Source of the DNA: Pipra filicauda
Lineage: Eukaryota; Chordata; Aves; Passeriformes; Pipridae
NCBI RefSeq assembly: GCF_003945595.2
Contig: NW_024104998.1
Location: 2,475,790 to 2,539,789 of the forward strand
Direction: 5' to 3'
Length of the DNA stretch: 64,000 bases
Below the pieces are notes generated by a model. It had not been told where the DNA came from. It was given only the letters and a program-made list of their open reading frames with translations, and searched no databases. Numbering within the stretch: position 1 is the first letter of the stretch; each line of letters begins with the position of its first letter. Positions 26,601-40,800 of the stretch are shown here, in pieces. A program made the position numbers and the translations under genes.

Positions 26601-28524
26601 AGGGTTTCTGTGTACCAGCAAGTCAGAAGTGGTTACAATTCTTCACTTATAAAAATGGAAATTTTGTTGTTCACCTGTTTTGCACTACAGAAATACTTCT
26701 CAGTCGCAGGCCTGCATTGCCACTGTCTCTGCTGCTGTTGGTAACTCACCAGATTCACTCACAAGAGAGCAACAGCTCAACGATCTGTGAAAGGGATAAT
26801 CTAAGTGACTGCAGGATGGAAGAAGTGCTAAAGACAAGAGCAGCCTAAAATAGCAGTCTGAAGATGGGCAGCAGGCATCTGCCTGCCAAAAGCAAAAACA
26901 CCTCACGGGGTCAAGTTCCCCAGCTCCTAGGCCAAGAGAGTGATGACCATGTTAAGGTTTCTTAACACCTCCCTTGACTCCCCGCAACTTCTCACTAGTT
27001 GCATATTTTTGTCTTCACAAATAAGGCTTCAGCTATTTCTCTATCTGTCTGCTGCATCTTAACATTTAGCATCACTGTGCCTCTCTGAGCCCACCACAGA
27101 GCAAAGCACAGTGCTCCTCCCAGGACAGGGGGCAGCTGCCACATGGGACAGGCCTACAGCATCACACGCACACAACTGAGTCAATACATTTGCTACAAAG
27201 AAATGAAAATGCACCTAACAAAGTTTCTCAAGATACTAGATGTCTTGCATGCCAAGTTTCTGAGAGAAAAGGAAAATAAGCATGCAAGCCATTTTCTCCA
27301 AAACCACAACCCCTTAATTCCCCGGGTCAGCACGGTGTCTGGTCCTTCAACATTTTACTCGGCTCAGCAGATGAGGAAACAGTCACACCAGAAGGCCCTG
27401 TAACAGATGGAAACCAGAGCAGCTGGAGAGCAGGGAAATGTCTGTGCAGGCGAGGGGGTGGGGTGGGGGCAGAAAGCCCATCCCCACTCCCGAGCTTTAA
27501 AGCTGTGCGCAGCCATCACACCGTACTGCAAACTCAGCCCCCGGATCTGCTGGGGAGAAAGTTGAAGGAAGCAGTATGTGGCCGGATGATTTAGTGCTTC
27601 CCAGACTTCCCATCAGGAGAGCAACACTGAGCCATGCAACACAGGCCTGCAAGCACTGGGTGTGAGCCCCTCAGGGGAATGGGAGATAGTGGAAAAGAGC
27701 AAGCTGGGCATTTGCCTTTTTCATGAAAAGCACAGCAGATGAAGAACTGCTAGCTGGAGAAGGCCTAGAACTGGAATGGTGAGGAAGGAAACAAAACTAC
27801 ATATGCATACTGGAGAAATGAGTAAGGAAACAGTGAATGAATTAATACCAAAACCTGTGAAGGCTTGAGGGATTTTTTTTCCTTCTTTTTTTAAAATAAG
27901 AGGTATTACAGAACCAAAGTGGCACAGAGATACATTTTTAAAGAGAAAAAACCCAGCATGGTAAATGAGGAAGAATAAGAATTGAAGAAAAAAACCTGCC
28001 ATATGGTGCAACTATTCCACTACAGTTTAGATTCACAGCTTTACAACACCTGCGCAGTAAATAACCACATTAAGTCATACATGATGTCACCAGTATTTCC
28101 TTTCTCAACTTAGTTAACTATTCGGGAAATACATCTAACAGGGGGTTCTATACTGCTGGAAAGACAAATGACTGTCCATGATTAAGATGCCCATTCCCTG
28201 ACACAGCTTGGACAGCAGCCTATCGCCAGTTCCCAGGTGAAGGAAACAGACCAAGCCCTATGAGGCAAAGTAAGCCATTAAGCAGGGAGTTTATTATAAA
28301 CAAGAAGAGTGAGGTGGGTTTTTTCCTTGTTTGTTTCTTTTAATCCGGGTTGGAACTACCTTCTGCAATCCTTTTGCTCCTCAAGTCAGGGGACAAGAAA
28401 CTAAACTGATCAACGCGTAAGACGGAAGTCCTCATATGAGAGCAGCAGATTACAGCGTTAACCCAGATAATGCAAACAAGGTCAGTCAACGCTTGTAAAA
28501 GGCACACAGAAATACTCCATTTTC

Positions 28525-28572
28525 TATGTATGTGTGTGTGTGTATATGTATATGTATATATAAATATATATA
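28525..28572. repeat. TG / TATATG microsatellite
   Basis: An alternating purine-pyrimidine run of TG units passing into TATATG and TATA units, interrupted near its end. Length polymorphism is likely. Confidence 0.9.
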
Positions 28573-31270
28573 GAAATGTAAAAAACTGTTCTTTACCTGG
28601 CCTGCCATGTAGAATTAGACTTTGAACATTGATTTTCAGGAGCTGTGAACAAGTGCAAAATTGACAGGACAGGGGAAAGTTTTCATGAAAATTTTTCCCC
28701 CTTAGTTATTTCTGTTCCTAACCTCAAGCATGATGCTTTTGTTCTACTATTATCCCAAACATCTCAAGAAAATTCAGGTTCAGTCTGACACCAGAGGTAA
28801 GCTGACCTAACCATTAGTTGCCATCAGAAGATAGTCATCACAGGGGTAGCTGAACAGCAATGACAGCACAAGCAAAGAAGTAAGAGTGGTATGGCTGATT
28901 TCAAGCATCACAACCCATTGGATCAACTTATTACCATACCATTCATTCAAACTGCCTTCAGGCCATGGCCAGGTGGTTCAACAACTTAACCTGAAAAGCA
29001 CAACAGTAAAACAAGCCAGGCATTTGCTATACAGAAAGAATATGAGAAACCACTGTCTGCTGGTATGACTTGCAGAGAAAACAATTTATGAATTTTAACT
29101 TGGTCAAATATAGGAAAAATATTTCGCATCCAACTAATCAAGCACACAATCAAATCAACATTGAACACTACACAAAGCAAGGGAAATCTTGCAGTTCCCT
29201 CTAGCTACTCCTGCTGGCTGGAAGACTGCTGACCTAGAGCTATTTCATACAGTGTAAAACTCCAGTGAAGGATGTGCTGAGATCTGGCATTAGAATTTCT
29301 TTTAGACAAGAAATGTTATATTTCAGTGTGATTTAGGAAAATAAAGGCCATTTGTGAATACTAAGGATATTTGTCAAGAGAGTCAAAGAACAGGTTTTAG
29401 TTAAGACATTCCAAAAGCAATTAATCCATGGTGCTCAGAGGACTGCCTCCAGCAGTTCAAGCCAAGCACACATACAGTTCCTCAATGAATGGTTGTAATG
29501 GATAAACACCCTACTTAAAGGGAGAATACTTCATCAACATCCATTCAACACCTAGGAAGCCTTCTGGACCTAGAGAGGTAAAACTTTCTTAGATTTCTCA
29601 GTACACTTCCCCTGCTCACATTGTACTTGTCTGCAGTCTTCCCTAAATCCCCACACGAAGAGTCCATTAGCATAAGATAGGGTTTTACATATTCTTTTTT
29701 TTTAAACATATTCACCACAAGAATTTTTAAATATATCCCACTATTTGAAACACTTTTGTTCCAAGAGCTGACCATTACAGACTATTTTCTAGATATGGCA
29801 GGACAAATTCCTTCCTGTCTGAGAGTTTCCATGGTAATAAAAGTCCCCTTTAAACACATTCACGGTGGTTTGGGCAGGCCAAACAGGCAGCCTTTGTACT
29901 GAAAAGCTCCCTCTTTGTACTCCTCTGTGCTGATCCTGCACAAACTACCGTAAAAGTGTATTTTAGTGGAGGCAGAGTAAAACTAAGGCTCACATCAGTT
30001 TCACACGACAACTGTTTATTCCACAGCACAGATACAATCCACTGGAAGATTCCCTTCCCAAAGAATTTCGAGTGGTTGGAGAAAACAAGCTACAGGACAG
30101 CCTATGACACATTTCAGCAGACCTAACTGCAGCAACTTTGCCACTTCCACTATTAAAAAAGACAAACTGGAATGACCATCCTCCTTTTCCCTTCCCCCCC
30201 TCCCCATCACGTAGTCTCATTGCTATTTGGGGATGGCATATTTACACCAGTGCATGTGTCTCTAGTTAAACATGAGTGGTCTCAATCAATAGCTCCGCAT
30301 CAGCATGCAGATCTATCATGGAAAGGGACTGAACCACACCTAATGTGTGCTTCAGAATGTTTCTATATATTCCTCCAAACAAACAAACAAACAAAAAAAC
30401 GTTTTTAGAATGTTCAACAAAGCACTTCACTTTAAATTTCTATCTATTCACATTTTTGCTTTGGTACCTTTGAGCACTAGCACAAATTCCAGAACATTTA
30501 GGTCTTGCTCCAAGCAGAACATCTTTTTATTAGGAGTTTACATTTCAGTACTTCACACAGTATTTCAAATTAAAAAAGATTTTTTTCTGCTACCACCATA
30601 GCAGACCTTCTACAGATGCTGGATCAACTCTACAGACAACAATTCTCTTAAAGAACCAAATCATTAAGCATAAATGTGCAACCCTAATTCAGTAAGAAAG
30701 GTTTCAGCCATTCCTTAGATTTTCCTTTGTTAGTCTTCAAAAACTTATATGGAGATTATTTTAGATAAAAAGTCTCTATTTCCTGGTCAAGTTTGGTCAC
30801 TAGAGCTTTCAAAGTTTCAGACATCTCAGGAAGACTCTTAAGTGCAGCTCAGTTCCCAAGCCAGTATTTCTTTGCTTATAATAAAATACAGAAGAGAAAA
30901 TGTAAGCATCTGATTTGCACAGTGAGTTTTTCTCCAGTGCTACCATTAAAATCCAGGGTGGTTTTTTTTCCACCTCATCTAGTAGATACTTCAGCATAGC
31001 ACAGAACTCTCTTATCCCAGGTTTTGAGAGAATATATGAAGAAAGAACAACAGGAATAGCTCCAAGAAACCAACATAATGCTTCACTATCAGCAGTTTTA
31101 AAACACCCCTCAAACACACACATGCACACCTCCTTTCTCAGCTCTCACCCCCACCATGTAACTCATTCCCTGCTGGTTGTCATTGCTCCCAAAAAGTCCA
31201 ATCTTGACTACAGACTCTCTCCTTCCCAAGAATTGAAGCAGTTTGTATGGAAAGCATTATCTGGATGAGT

Positions 31271-31305
31271 AAAAAAAAATAAAATAAAATAAAATAAAAT
31301 AAAAT
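31271..31305. repeat. AAAAT pentanucleotide microsatellite
   Basis: An A-run passes into six AAAAT-type units ending at 31305. Confidence 0.95.
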
Positions 31306-34300
31306 CAGTCTTTGGTCACTTTACACACATAAGAATGAAAATACCTCATCTTTGTGAAATCTAATTTAGAGGAGTTTAGATTTCCTTTTTGGCAATGGAG
31401 GAAACAGCCTTAAAATTACAGCAAATTTAAAATTGTAGTAGGCAGTGCAGTAGCATTTAAGTCAAGCAGACTGAATAGAAGGTGTGAGAAAGGCATGTTA
31501 TGCAGAACGATGATGACCCATAAACCCAAGCTGTGGCTGTAACTTTCTGGAGAAGCTTTTCAGTAGGCAGATTTTAAGGACAGGATCAGAGCAGATACAG
31601 AAAAATCAGGAGACAGCAAAGTATTCATGAAATGCCTCTCAAAATAACAGGTCTAATAGCTCACTGACTACTGGCAACTGAAAAATTATGGGTTTGGCTT
31701 CAGCAAAACTAACAGCATTTATTTTTTTCCAATAGAAAATTTCAACTCGGGAAAAGAAACTGAACAGAATTTGTTTTGGTTGCCAGCAAAACCTGGTCTA
31801 TCGCTTTCGTTGAAACTAGTCCAATTTAAACAAACATCAATGTAACATCCCACATTTCTCATGCTAGCGAATCTTATTAGGAAGACTTTCCACAAACACA
31901 TGGTATTGATCAGTTATTATCAACAACAACAACAAAAGAAGTCATACACAGTCCTTAAGGATCATTTGTAGTAAATCCATCTACGTCAGCAATCTAGCTA
32001 TAAATCTATGTCCCTAAAAAGATGCAACATGTTAGATGATTTTCACTGTAGGTTGTAATATTTCTGAGTATGTTTAAATTGCCCTCAAATTATGCTTTAT
32101 CAAGCCATCATGCTGATTGTAAGATAACTGAATATAATCAGAAAAGGTAAACTGTAGCTTCTATTTCTTATGCACCCACTTCTTAAAATCGAAGTCATTG
32201 TACGACAAAGATTTCATTACCACCCTGTTCTGACAGAAACCAATATTAATTATTATTTGAATTAACCTTTGAGCCATAGTTTTCATCAGTACTCAGTAAA
32301 GACACGGACAATTTCTAATTACATTCTACTCTCATTATAAGTCACCAGGCTGTAAAGCTACATCTGACAAGACTGCTATACTTGGCCTTGAAATGCTTTG
32401 GACTTCACTATAAATCTTTCAGAAACATCTAAGAACTCATTGAATACAAGAGCTATCACACAGGATGCTTCTCCAACAATTTAGAAGCTGCTTTAAAGGG
32501 ATACCAACTGTGATATGACGGAATTGCAATACTATTCCTGGAGAAAAATAAATTATGAGTGGCTTTATCATTTGGCATCGCTATATAGGTGATCTTCTAC
32601 CTAAAGTTACATACAGTGGATTGACTCAGTCCATCAAGTGCTGCAGTGATCATCAACTAAATCATAATTATATTCAACAAATAATATAAGAAAATGAAAA
32701 TGTATAGACTGGCAGAAATCTGATTCCCAAGCTTACAGCAAATATCTACAAGCATAGGTTGTATTTATTACGGACCGGAGAGAGAGGTTTGATCCGCTAA
32801 AGTGTTATTAGTTCTCTAGCAGGAAATATGGATTTTAAGGGTCATAAATGAAGAATAACCTCTAATTAATATAAAAAAATTAGTGCAAGAGGGCTTTTTT
32901 TTTTTTTTTGTAATTTTTCAGCTTTACCTCACACAATCACTTTGCTGCGGTCAGTTAGCTATCCAGCAAAAAATGAAATAAACACATGGATACAGGGAAA
33001 GTAAATGCCATTCGGGAGAAAAGGTTTCTACCCTTGGCTATGCCAAATCTTTTGAACGAACAAATTGAACTTCTAAAAGAGTGATTTCTGGCTCTGTAAC
33101 CCGAGCCTCATTTTCACAACTTCACAAAGCTCACATCTATGACTAACTCCAAATGTTCAATCTCTAAGCTAAAGACAGTTTTATTTGAAGGAATACCAGA
33201 GGCTGGGATCTGTCAGGTTTCAAAACCAGAACTTGACTTAGCTGCTGACTCAAGACATATTTCAAGATAACGGAGGCATATTTCAAGACACCATTTTTAA
33301 CGTTCTACTGTTGAAAATACCTGTATCTTAAAACAGAAGCCTCAGTATGAAATCAGTTTAATTCCAGTGAATGACATTTCATGTTACAGAAACCCTGACT
33401 TCGACTAAGATGCACAACATATATGACTTTAAAAAAGCAAAACAAAACAAAAAACCCACCCAAACAAAAAAAAACCCAACCAATGATCTTTCCTTCACAG
33501 ATCACTTTTGTGGGTGCTATGAATTAGACAGAAGAACTAAGTTACTAACTGCACAAAGATTTTAAAGAGAAAATCGTAAGACACAAGAGAACCTAATATA
33601 AAGTTCGGAGTTTTTAAACACAGAAAAGGACAGTTGTGCATGTATTTAAACATATTATGGATTCCATTAGTTAATGCACAGCAACTGTGTAATCACACAG
33701 GGTAAAGATGGTCCATGACCAGAAGAATAGCTGGATGCAATCAGGCTTATCACAAAACAGAATACAGCAAGACAATTCAGATCTCGCAATTTTTAGAAAA
33801 GGCTAGAGATGATGTATGGGATGTCAGTCTATAAAAATGCAGTGTTTGTAGCATTGGTGTCAACAGTGTTACCGATTGTAAACATGCCTCCATTTAAACA
33901 CAGAAGTTGTATTTTTACTTCCAAGCCAGGTGATTAAGACTACTGTCTTAAATCGTGTCCCCATACTCTGAAACTATCCAGACCCTTCACCTTAGGGCCC
34001 CAACTTGCTTACCAACTCAAATGGGCCATATTGGTTTGTTCTTGTTGTTTCATCCTTGCAGTTACATGTTTTTCAGAAGGTACTCCAAACATAGAGCTTC
34101 TCTGTATTACAGTTAAATCTACGTGAATATTCAGATAAGCATTTTTCTTTTACACCCGATACATTAAATGCCTGGATTATTATTATTCTCTACCAGCTAA
34201 AAATATGTAACTGGTAGTTTGACTATTTCTTTTCTAGACATATATGGGTAAAAGGACAAGAGAGAAACGAAAAATCATCATTCTTCACTATGCAAAAACA

Positions 34301-34648
34301 GCGCTTAAACAGAAACAAACAATTTAATTCCTTCCAGCCAAGTGATGGGAAAATATCTGAGGATTCAGATCAATAATCATATGGGGAGGAGGGAAAGGAG
34401 GCATCAGAACCATGTTGGGTTAGTCCATCTTTATGAACATTTTAAAGTACTTTCCACACAACATTTCATAGAGTTTGCTATTGTAGTTAAACTTCAAGGT
34501 AGACCAGAAGGAACAAGTACGTATCCAAGCCTTTGAAAAGGCAAGGAAAACTGGCAACTTACTGTGAAAAAGAGTCAGTGTTGATTTTATTCTACAACAA
34601 AGCCTACATTGTGACTCTATTCTGCTAATGCATTAACTGCTTCACAAA

Positions 34649-34711
34649 TCACAGAATCATAGAATGGTTTGGGTTGGAAAGGACCTTAAAGATCATCTAG
34701 TTCCAGTCCTC
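34649..34711 (-). mobile_element. CR1 LINE 3'-end fragment
   Basis: It carries the near-perfect terminal signature ATCATAGAATGGTTTGGGTT, then GGAAAGGACCTTAAAGATCA and TCTAGTTCCAG, in reverse complement to CR1 sense. Low divergence suggests a younger insertion than the copies at 7.5 kb or 36.7 kb. Homology fades after about 34711. Confidence 0.92.
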
Positions 34712-36729
34712 TAAAACAAAGCACATGATTTAACCTCATGCCACATATCCCCTTTAATAATAAAATTAAGATAATACTAACAAGATCATTAAATCATTAA
34801 CACTAAATTTATTTGAAAAATGTATTTGGTCAGCAGAAAGGTTGCCTTTTAAAAGACGCAAAAAGATATTGCCTTACTGCTGGTGCATGAGGGGAACAAA
34901 AGTGGTATAGCCTTTGATAAGGATCACAGAAACAGGGGCAGATACCTATACATAATCCATAGCTTTGTTCAAGCTACTAGATTAAGACCAACTTCCCTCT
35001 CCCAATGCCATTTTCAAAATCCCATGTGTGGGGGGCATAAGGGACAAGGAGGTTGAGAGAGAAAACAACAGCATTGCAGCACCTCGTTTTGCTTATCAGC
35101 TATTCATAGACCATGACGAAATCCCCAACTACCTTCATGCCATTTTTTCGCATCAAATTTGCTAGTTACATTTTTCAGCAAGCCTATAAGCAATGTATTC
35201 TAATAAATCAGCCTATAAAAGCACCTATTCCATTTAAACCTCAGCACTAAATGACTGATAGCTTGTGATCTTCCAGTAGTAGAGATACGTTCTACTAATG
35301 CACAACTACACAGCTTTTAAACGAATGTGAGAATCCCCCCTCCATTCTTCCTTGCAGTTACTTTGGAGGAGCAGTTCAAAACGCATTCATTAGGGAAGAG
35401 ACACAAAAACTGGCAAGAGCACCCTTACGTTTAACATCTAAAAGACTTTACCATCTCGGAACACGCTGCTTTTGATTGTTTCTAGGCTGGACTAGTTTCA
35501 ACTCTTGTTACTTCAGATTCTGTTACCAACCTTTACTTTGCACACAGAAAGCCACTCCTCCACTTTCTTCTAGGTACTTTGCCAGTAATTAGATGAACTA
35601 AGAGGTGACCACATCCTAAAATTCCTTGGAGTTCTTTCTTAAACCAAAAGCCTATACTTCTCTATAGTTCCTTTCCCTGTTACCCTCAGCAAATTTACCT
35701 GTAAGCATATTGATTGCAATTTAACTTTTATTTTAATCAGAATAAAAAACAACTTATGAGTTATCTTGCACACAATGGCATGCTATCTAGAAGCTGTAGT
35801 CAGATTCATGAGAAAGTTTAAAAATTAACAGATTTGCAGAATTACAACTTTCCAAGTCATTTTCAGCTAAGCAAAGGAACATAAACCTCAAAAAAACCCA
35901 GTACGAAGTGGTTATTATTTGTGCAAAAGTTTTTCTAAATATGGTACTCACACATCTATACATGAAGACATGAATAAACTCTTACTGTTCCACCACTGCT
36001 TCAAGCACCAAAGGTTTTTATACAGAGTGGTACTGTAGCATGTCACATACTATGATAAAACAGAGAGACCTCAGTATTAAACAATTAAATAATATATTAC
36101 AGTACGGTTTTTCACACAGAGAACCAAGAAAAAGAAAAGCAGAAGTTATGGCTCCCATGATAACTACAGCTTGATTGTAATACTGTTTTATACTGTATAT
36201 TTGAACAAATGCATCAATTTACAATTGATGGGGAATTATAACTGAAGGACACAGTCATGTACTTTGTCTCACTCCAAAATAAATCAGTGGCATTTGAAAT
36301 AAATTTCCATTCCACTTGTACAAGTTGGTAAGGTGACTGGTTTTCTGGCAAGAAAAAATCACAGTATAAAAGCATATAAACCATATTCATCAAACAATTT
36401 ACATGAAGTTATGGTAAAGCACAGAGGGCAACACTGCTACATTTTAACTAGATCGTGGATTATTTAAACATACATCCTATTATATTATATTCAGATTTGT
36501 TCATGTCATATTTGACTTAACTATATCATGACTCATGGCTACTGCTAATGAAATTCATTAAATATATTTAAACTTAGTATTCCTAAAAAAGCAACAAGCA
36601 ACAAAAACACATTGTTGGAGTGCTTACTCTCAGGCTATCAGTAAGAACATTTTTCAAGAAGAAGTGAATAAATTGGACAAAAAGAACTAGCAAGGAAAAT
36701 TGCAAACAAAAGATATGCTCCTAAAAGAG

Positions 36730-37882
36730 CAAATTCATAAAAGGTCCTTCCACAAATGCCAGGTGTATGAAGCCTGCTAGAGAATCCACTGGACTAATAT
36801 ATAACCAAGATGTGAAAAAAGTACTCCAAGAAAATAAAAATTAAAGTTTTCTGCATCTACTGTCATTGGAGAAGCTAAGGGAAGCTTTCTCCTTAGTCAC
36901 ATAAATCCTCAGAGGTAGTTTTGGTCAAACCAAAGCAAACAGTAGCAAGTTACCAGTGTGAGATGGCATTCACCAAGAGTTCTGAAGAGCTGAAGGATAA
37001 AATAGCCTGTCTGTCCACTGTGCTGCATAATATCTCAGAGTCAAACACTACTTTCACGTCAATGGTGCATCAGTTTTGAAAGGTGGTCACACCTTTAGCC
37101 TGCCAAGAACTACAGACCAACAAGTCCAAGGTCTCAGCAGGCCAAATGCCTCTGAGGAAGTACAATCTGACTGTTTTACATACATTTTACTGAGCTCTCA
37201 CATGATCATCATCAGTAAAGAGATTTGGGAGTCAGAATAAATAGATCTAGGAAAACAAGATTTGTCAGAAGAGTAAACAGAATACTAGGCATATTTAAGA
37301 AAAAAAGAGAAGGGGAAAAAACCCCACAGAATTGTACAAGATGAGATACGCAATTCTGTGAGGTATCTCTGTCTTGCTGCAGTGCTAGTATTTGCTCTGC
37401 TCACCTCCACTTCAAAATTAAAATTGACAGCCCAGAGAGGGCATTTGAAGACCCTTCAAAATCTCCAGCAAGAAGGGACAACCAGGGAGAGAATAAAAGA
37501 GCCTACGAAATCAGGAGCTGCATGGAACAGGTAAGTAGTGAACCATTGTTCTCTTTTAACAAGGAAACTAGAGAACATCAAACAAAACTAGCAGGTGGTA
37601 GGTTCAAAATAAAACAAACAAAAGGAAGCAGTTCTTCATACGATGTGTACTTAAGCTGCAGAACTCATTGCCATGGTCTCAATGGAAGCCAAGAGTTTAC
37701 ACAGACCAAGAGAAGACTAGATTAATTCATGCAAGAAAAATTCATTAAGCATTACCTATAACTTTTTCTGAGACAATTCTGAGCTGCAGAGTTGTAGAGG
37801 CTAAGGGGGGGCTTGCTCTGTTTCTGGATAGCCTCCACCCTGGTCACTGTGAAACGGGATTTTGGATGACAGACCTCTGGTA
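36730..37882 (+). mobile_element. Old CR1 LINE fragment with decayed reverse-transcriptase coding region, sense
   Basis: The resemblance is to old turtle/archosaur CR1 from memory. A 'TTCACCAAGAGTTCTGAAGAGCTGAAGG' type segment sits at about 36970-36997 and 'AACTACAGACCAACAAGTCC' near 37109-37128. A 'GAGATTTGGGAGTCA' segment follows at about 37220-37234, then 'AAACAGAATACTAGG' at about 37275-37289, 'GGTTCAAAATAAAACAAACAAAAGGAAG' near 37602-37629 and 'GCAGAACTCATTGCCA' near 37657-37672. A decayed 3' UTR runs to about 37882. The order is collinear with CR1, but a long internal part of the RT region is missing between about 37190 and 37210. Many stops show it is a fossil with no coding capacity. 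Confidence 0.72.
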
Positions 37883-40800
37883 CTAAAAAAGCAAGGTGAT
37901 ATTCACAACATGGTTTTAATAGCTCTTGACAACTATGCTACTTCACTAAGACACAATTTCCAGTATATCATTTCACCCTCCTTTCATGAAGATGCTGTAT
38001 TTTAGTCCACGTTACCAATACTTCAAGAATACAAGTGAGATTACAACATTCTAGAGGATCACAGCATGAGACAGACAAGGACACCCAAAACTGTATCAGA
38101 GTCTACTGAAATTCTACCAGTCCTGTATAAAAATTACGCTATTCCAACAACAGAAAATTCAGAAAAGAGTTTATGATCTGGTTTTAACCCCTTAAAGAGT
38201 GGAAAAAAAAGGCAACAAAAATACTGACAATACTAAATACTGCAGCACAAGCAGTACTTCTCTGCATGCTACTCAGCACCTGCAGTGGTTAAGTTCACTT
38301 TTTGTAACTAAAAAAGTGGATTTTTAATAACTCAAAACAAAGTTGTGTTATACCTTGACATTTTAGGAATATTGAGCTTGCACTAAAAACATTTTTTCAT
38401 GTTTGAAGGAAAAAGACTTAAAAACAACACTAAGTGATGAAAAAATTAAAATATTCACACTTTTGATTTAAACAGCATATGTAAAAGATAGTATCAGCTC
38501 AAAGCACTGGCCTGGAGCTTTATTACTGTTATAAAAAGGTACTTAAAATAACTACAACATATTTAGGTTAAGCACTTAAAGGAATTACTGGAAGACTGAA
38601 TTCAATCCTCGGCTCCAATCCATAAGTCATTGTGCAACGTCTTAGCTGCTGAAAACAAACCCTTGGTCCCCATAAAGTGGGGACCATGCCCATCTCCTAA
38701 ATTAAGGTACAAATCTTTCCCTTAACAAATACAGAAGGCATGGCGATTGCTGTTGTAAGCATCTCTCAGCCCTGCTTCCTCCAACCCAAGAAAGGTGCTG
38801 CTGCCACTGTATGCCAAGCACAGCCCAAGCTTGAAGGCAGCAGCATATTCCCAGTGCAGAGCAGGCCTTCTGGTAAACCTCTGTCAAAGAGAAGGCAGCA
38901 CAAGCCAGTGGTTTATTTTCAAGGACTCACAACAATCAAACTTTTCATAGGTACAGTAAAACTCACCATAACACCCAGATCACACCCAACAAAGAAATTA
39001 CATACCCTTGCTTGGAAACATGCAGTTTTCAAAGAGACTGTTTGGCTGTAGTTTAGTTTAGTCAGATTAAAAAATTGACTTGAGATGGAAAAATAATCTG
39101 ACAGAAAGTGCAAGTCAAAATGGCTAATAACCTAGCACAGAATACAAAGTATCTTCTCTGAACTCTTTCTACTCCCAAACCTAAACTCAACATATAATTG
39201 CACACTATTTGGCAGAGTTTGTTAAGGAAACTGTATGGGACAAGAGGGAAGCTTATAGTCCCTAAACTCAATACAAAAATACAATTGTTTAGAATTTACT
39301 CCTGAGAAAAATATTTAAAGGAAGAAGATGTAAATTCTGAAAAATCGCAGTCTACTCGGACACAGACTGTAAACACACTTAAAACAGACTTTTTTTTAAG
39401 TGCTAAATGTCAGACCAACTCCCCTTTTAAGGAGGGCATTTATCTACTTCACAAGAGCAGCAGCAAGGCAAAATTAACACTTGGTAAAGAACCGAGATCA
39501 TCTGATGAGTGCTGCTGGGTAATCAGCAACTATTACACATCCCAATATGGTGGACCACAAAATACCTCACTATGAACCTGGTACACCAGTTTGGAGTAGC
39601 ACTTAGGATCCTGGCTTCCAAACACCTGCTCAGGTCACTAGCCTTGAAGAAAAACTATCCAAACACTTGGAGCTGCCTAAACTAAACAGATATTTTGCCT
39701 TCTATCACTTCCACGTGCAATTGAGACAAGAAGCGTCAAACTTACGCACTGGAAACGAATGTACTTTTTCTTACGGTACAGCGGAACTATGTGCTCAGAA
39801 CTCCTCCTGCCCTTTCACAGCAAGCCTTGTCCATAGCCTTGTCCAGCAACAGTAACCATCCCAAAGTAGGAAAATACCCTCTTCCTGCTTGTATTCCAAA
39901 TGCCTTTTTTTTTTTTGAAGCAACACTTAAGTTCCTCTTAAGCCCTTCCTGTAGCAATGCCCACCACACCAGACACCTCCAAATTTAATCCACTGGAATA
40001 AGCAGCCTTTAAATTAAGGTGTTATAAGGTCATATAGCAAGCAAGATGATCGGATTAAAGAGGAAGTGGAGTTAAGTTAATACGGAGTCACTATTTTAAG
40101 TTCTGTATTCAAGACAACAGCATGATAGCTGTTCAAGTGCAATCCAGTCTTCAAGCAGGATGGTGAAGAACTTCTCTATTAAAAAAAAAAAAAGTTTTAT
40201 TTCTCTTCTAAATCTGAATATGAAATGCAGGACAACAGCTCACCAGACAGATAAGATCTGGTCCCTGAGACAGATGTTTTACAGCTGTGCTTTGGGCTTC
40301 CTAAAGCCCATTAGAGCTAGCACATACAATTCCTAATGTAAACAAGCTGCTTTTAGTAACCACAATATTCATCCTGAACACACACAGTGCTAGTGAGGGC
40401 CACCACTCCTCAGAGTTTTCACCAAAAGCAGCTTACAATGTCCTTAAGATAGAATTTGTAAGTCCCCTATCCTGCTGCTCCCACCATCCCCTGTAGCTCT
40501 TGAAAGGGAATTTATTTTAGATGTAAAACCCAAAGAAAGGAATCTAGACGGTGCACTACATGGGAGTTTGGGTTTTTTATAACTATGACAAGTGTTTACC
40601 TTCCATTAAGGCATATAGAATTGCCCAAATCTTGAGAAAAACAGGAAGGAAAGCATGAGCTTCCACTCTTCCACCTGCTAAGAATCCCCTTTCTGTCACA
40701 CTGCAGGCAATTTACACAAATAACTTGACAAAATAGCCAAGGCTATTCAGAAAGCTAGCAGCTTCTCATGCCACGTTTCTGGTACACTGAGTCACCTCAA

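Larger units (their letters stand above)
19751..36729 (-). other. CHD7: CHD7 intron 1, middle part
   Basis: AT-rich intronic sequence with small CR1 pieces at 20605-20660 and 34649-34711, simple repeats at 28525-28572 and 31271-31305, and T-rich or A-rich low complexity near 21160-21190, 22200-22430 and 32887-32910. A 190-codon plus-strand ORF at 23523-24095 matches no family I recognise. The stretch 32000-33060 looks non-repetitive and rich in TAATTA-type sites. No exon or RNA gene is supported. Confidence 0.75.

Noticed and set aside
29545..29775. 76-codon minus-strand ORF whose end looks a little like a transposase helix-turn-helix (TADKYNVSRGSVLRNLRK)
   Set aside because: The similarity is a short, generic pattern with no surrounding DNA transposon features or terminal repeats.
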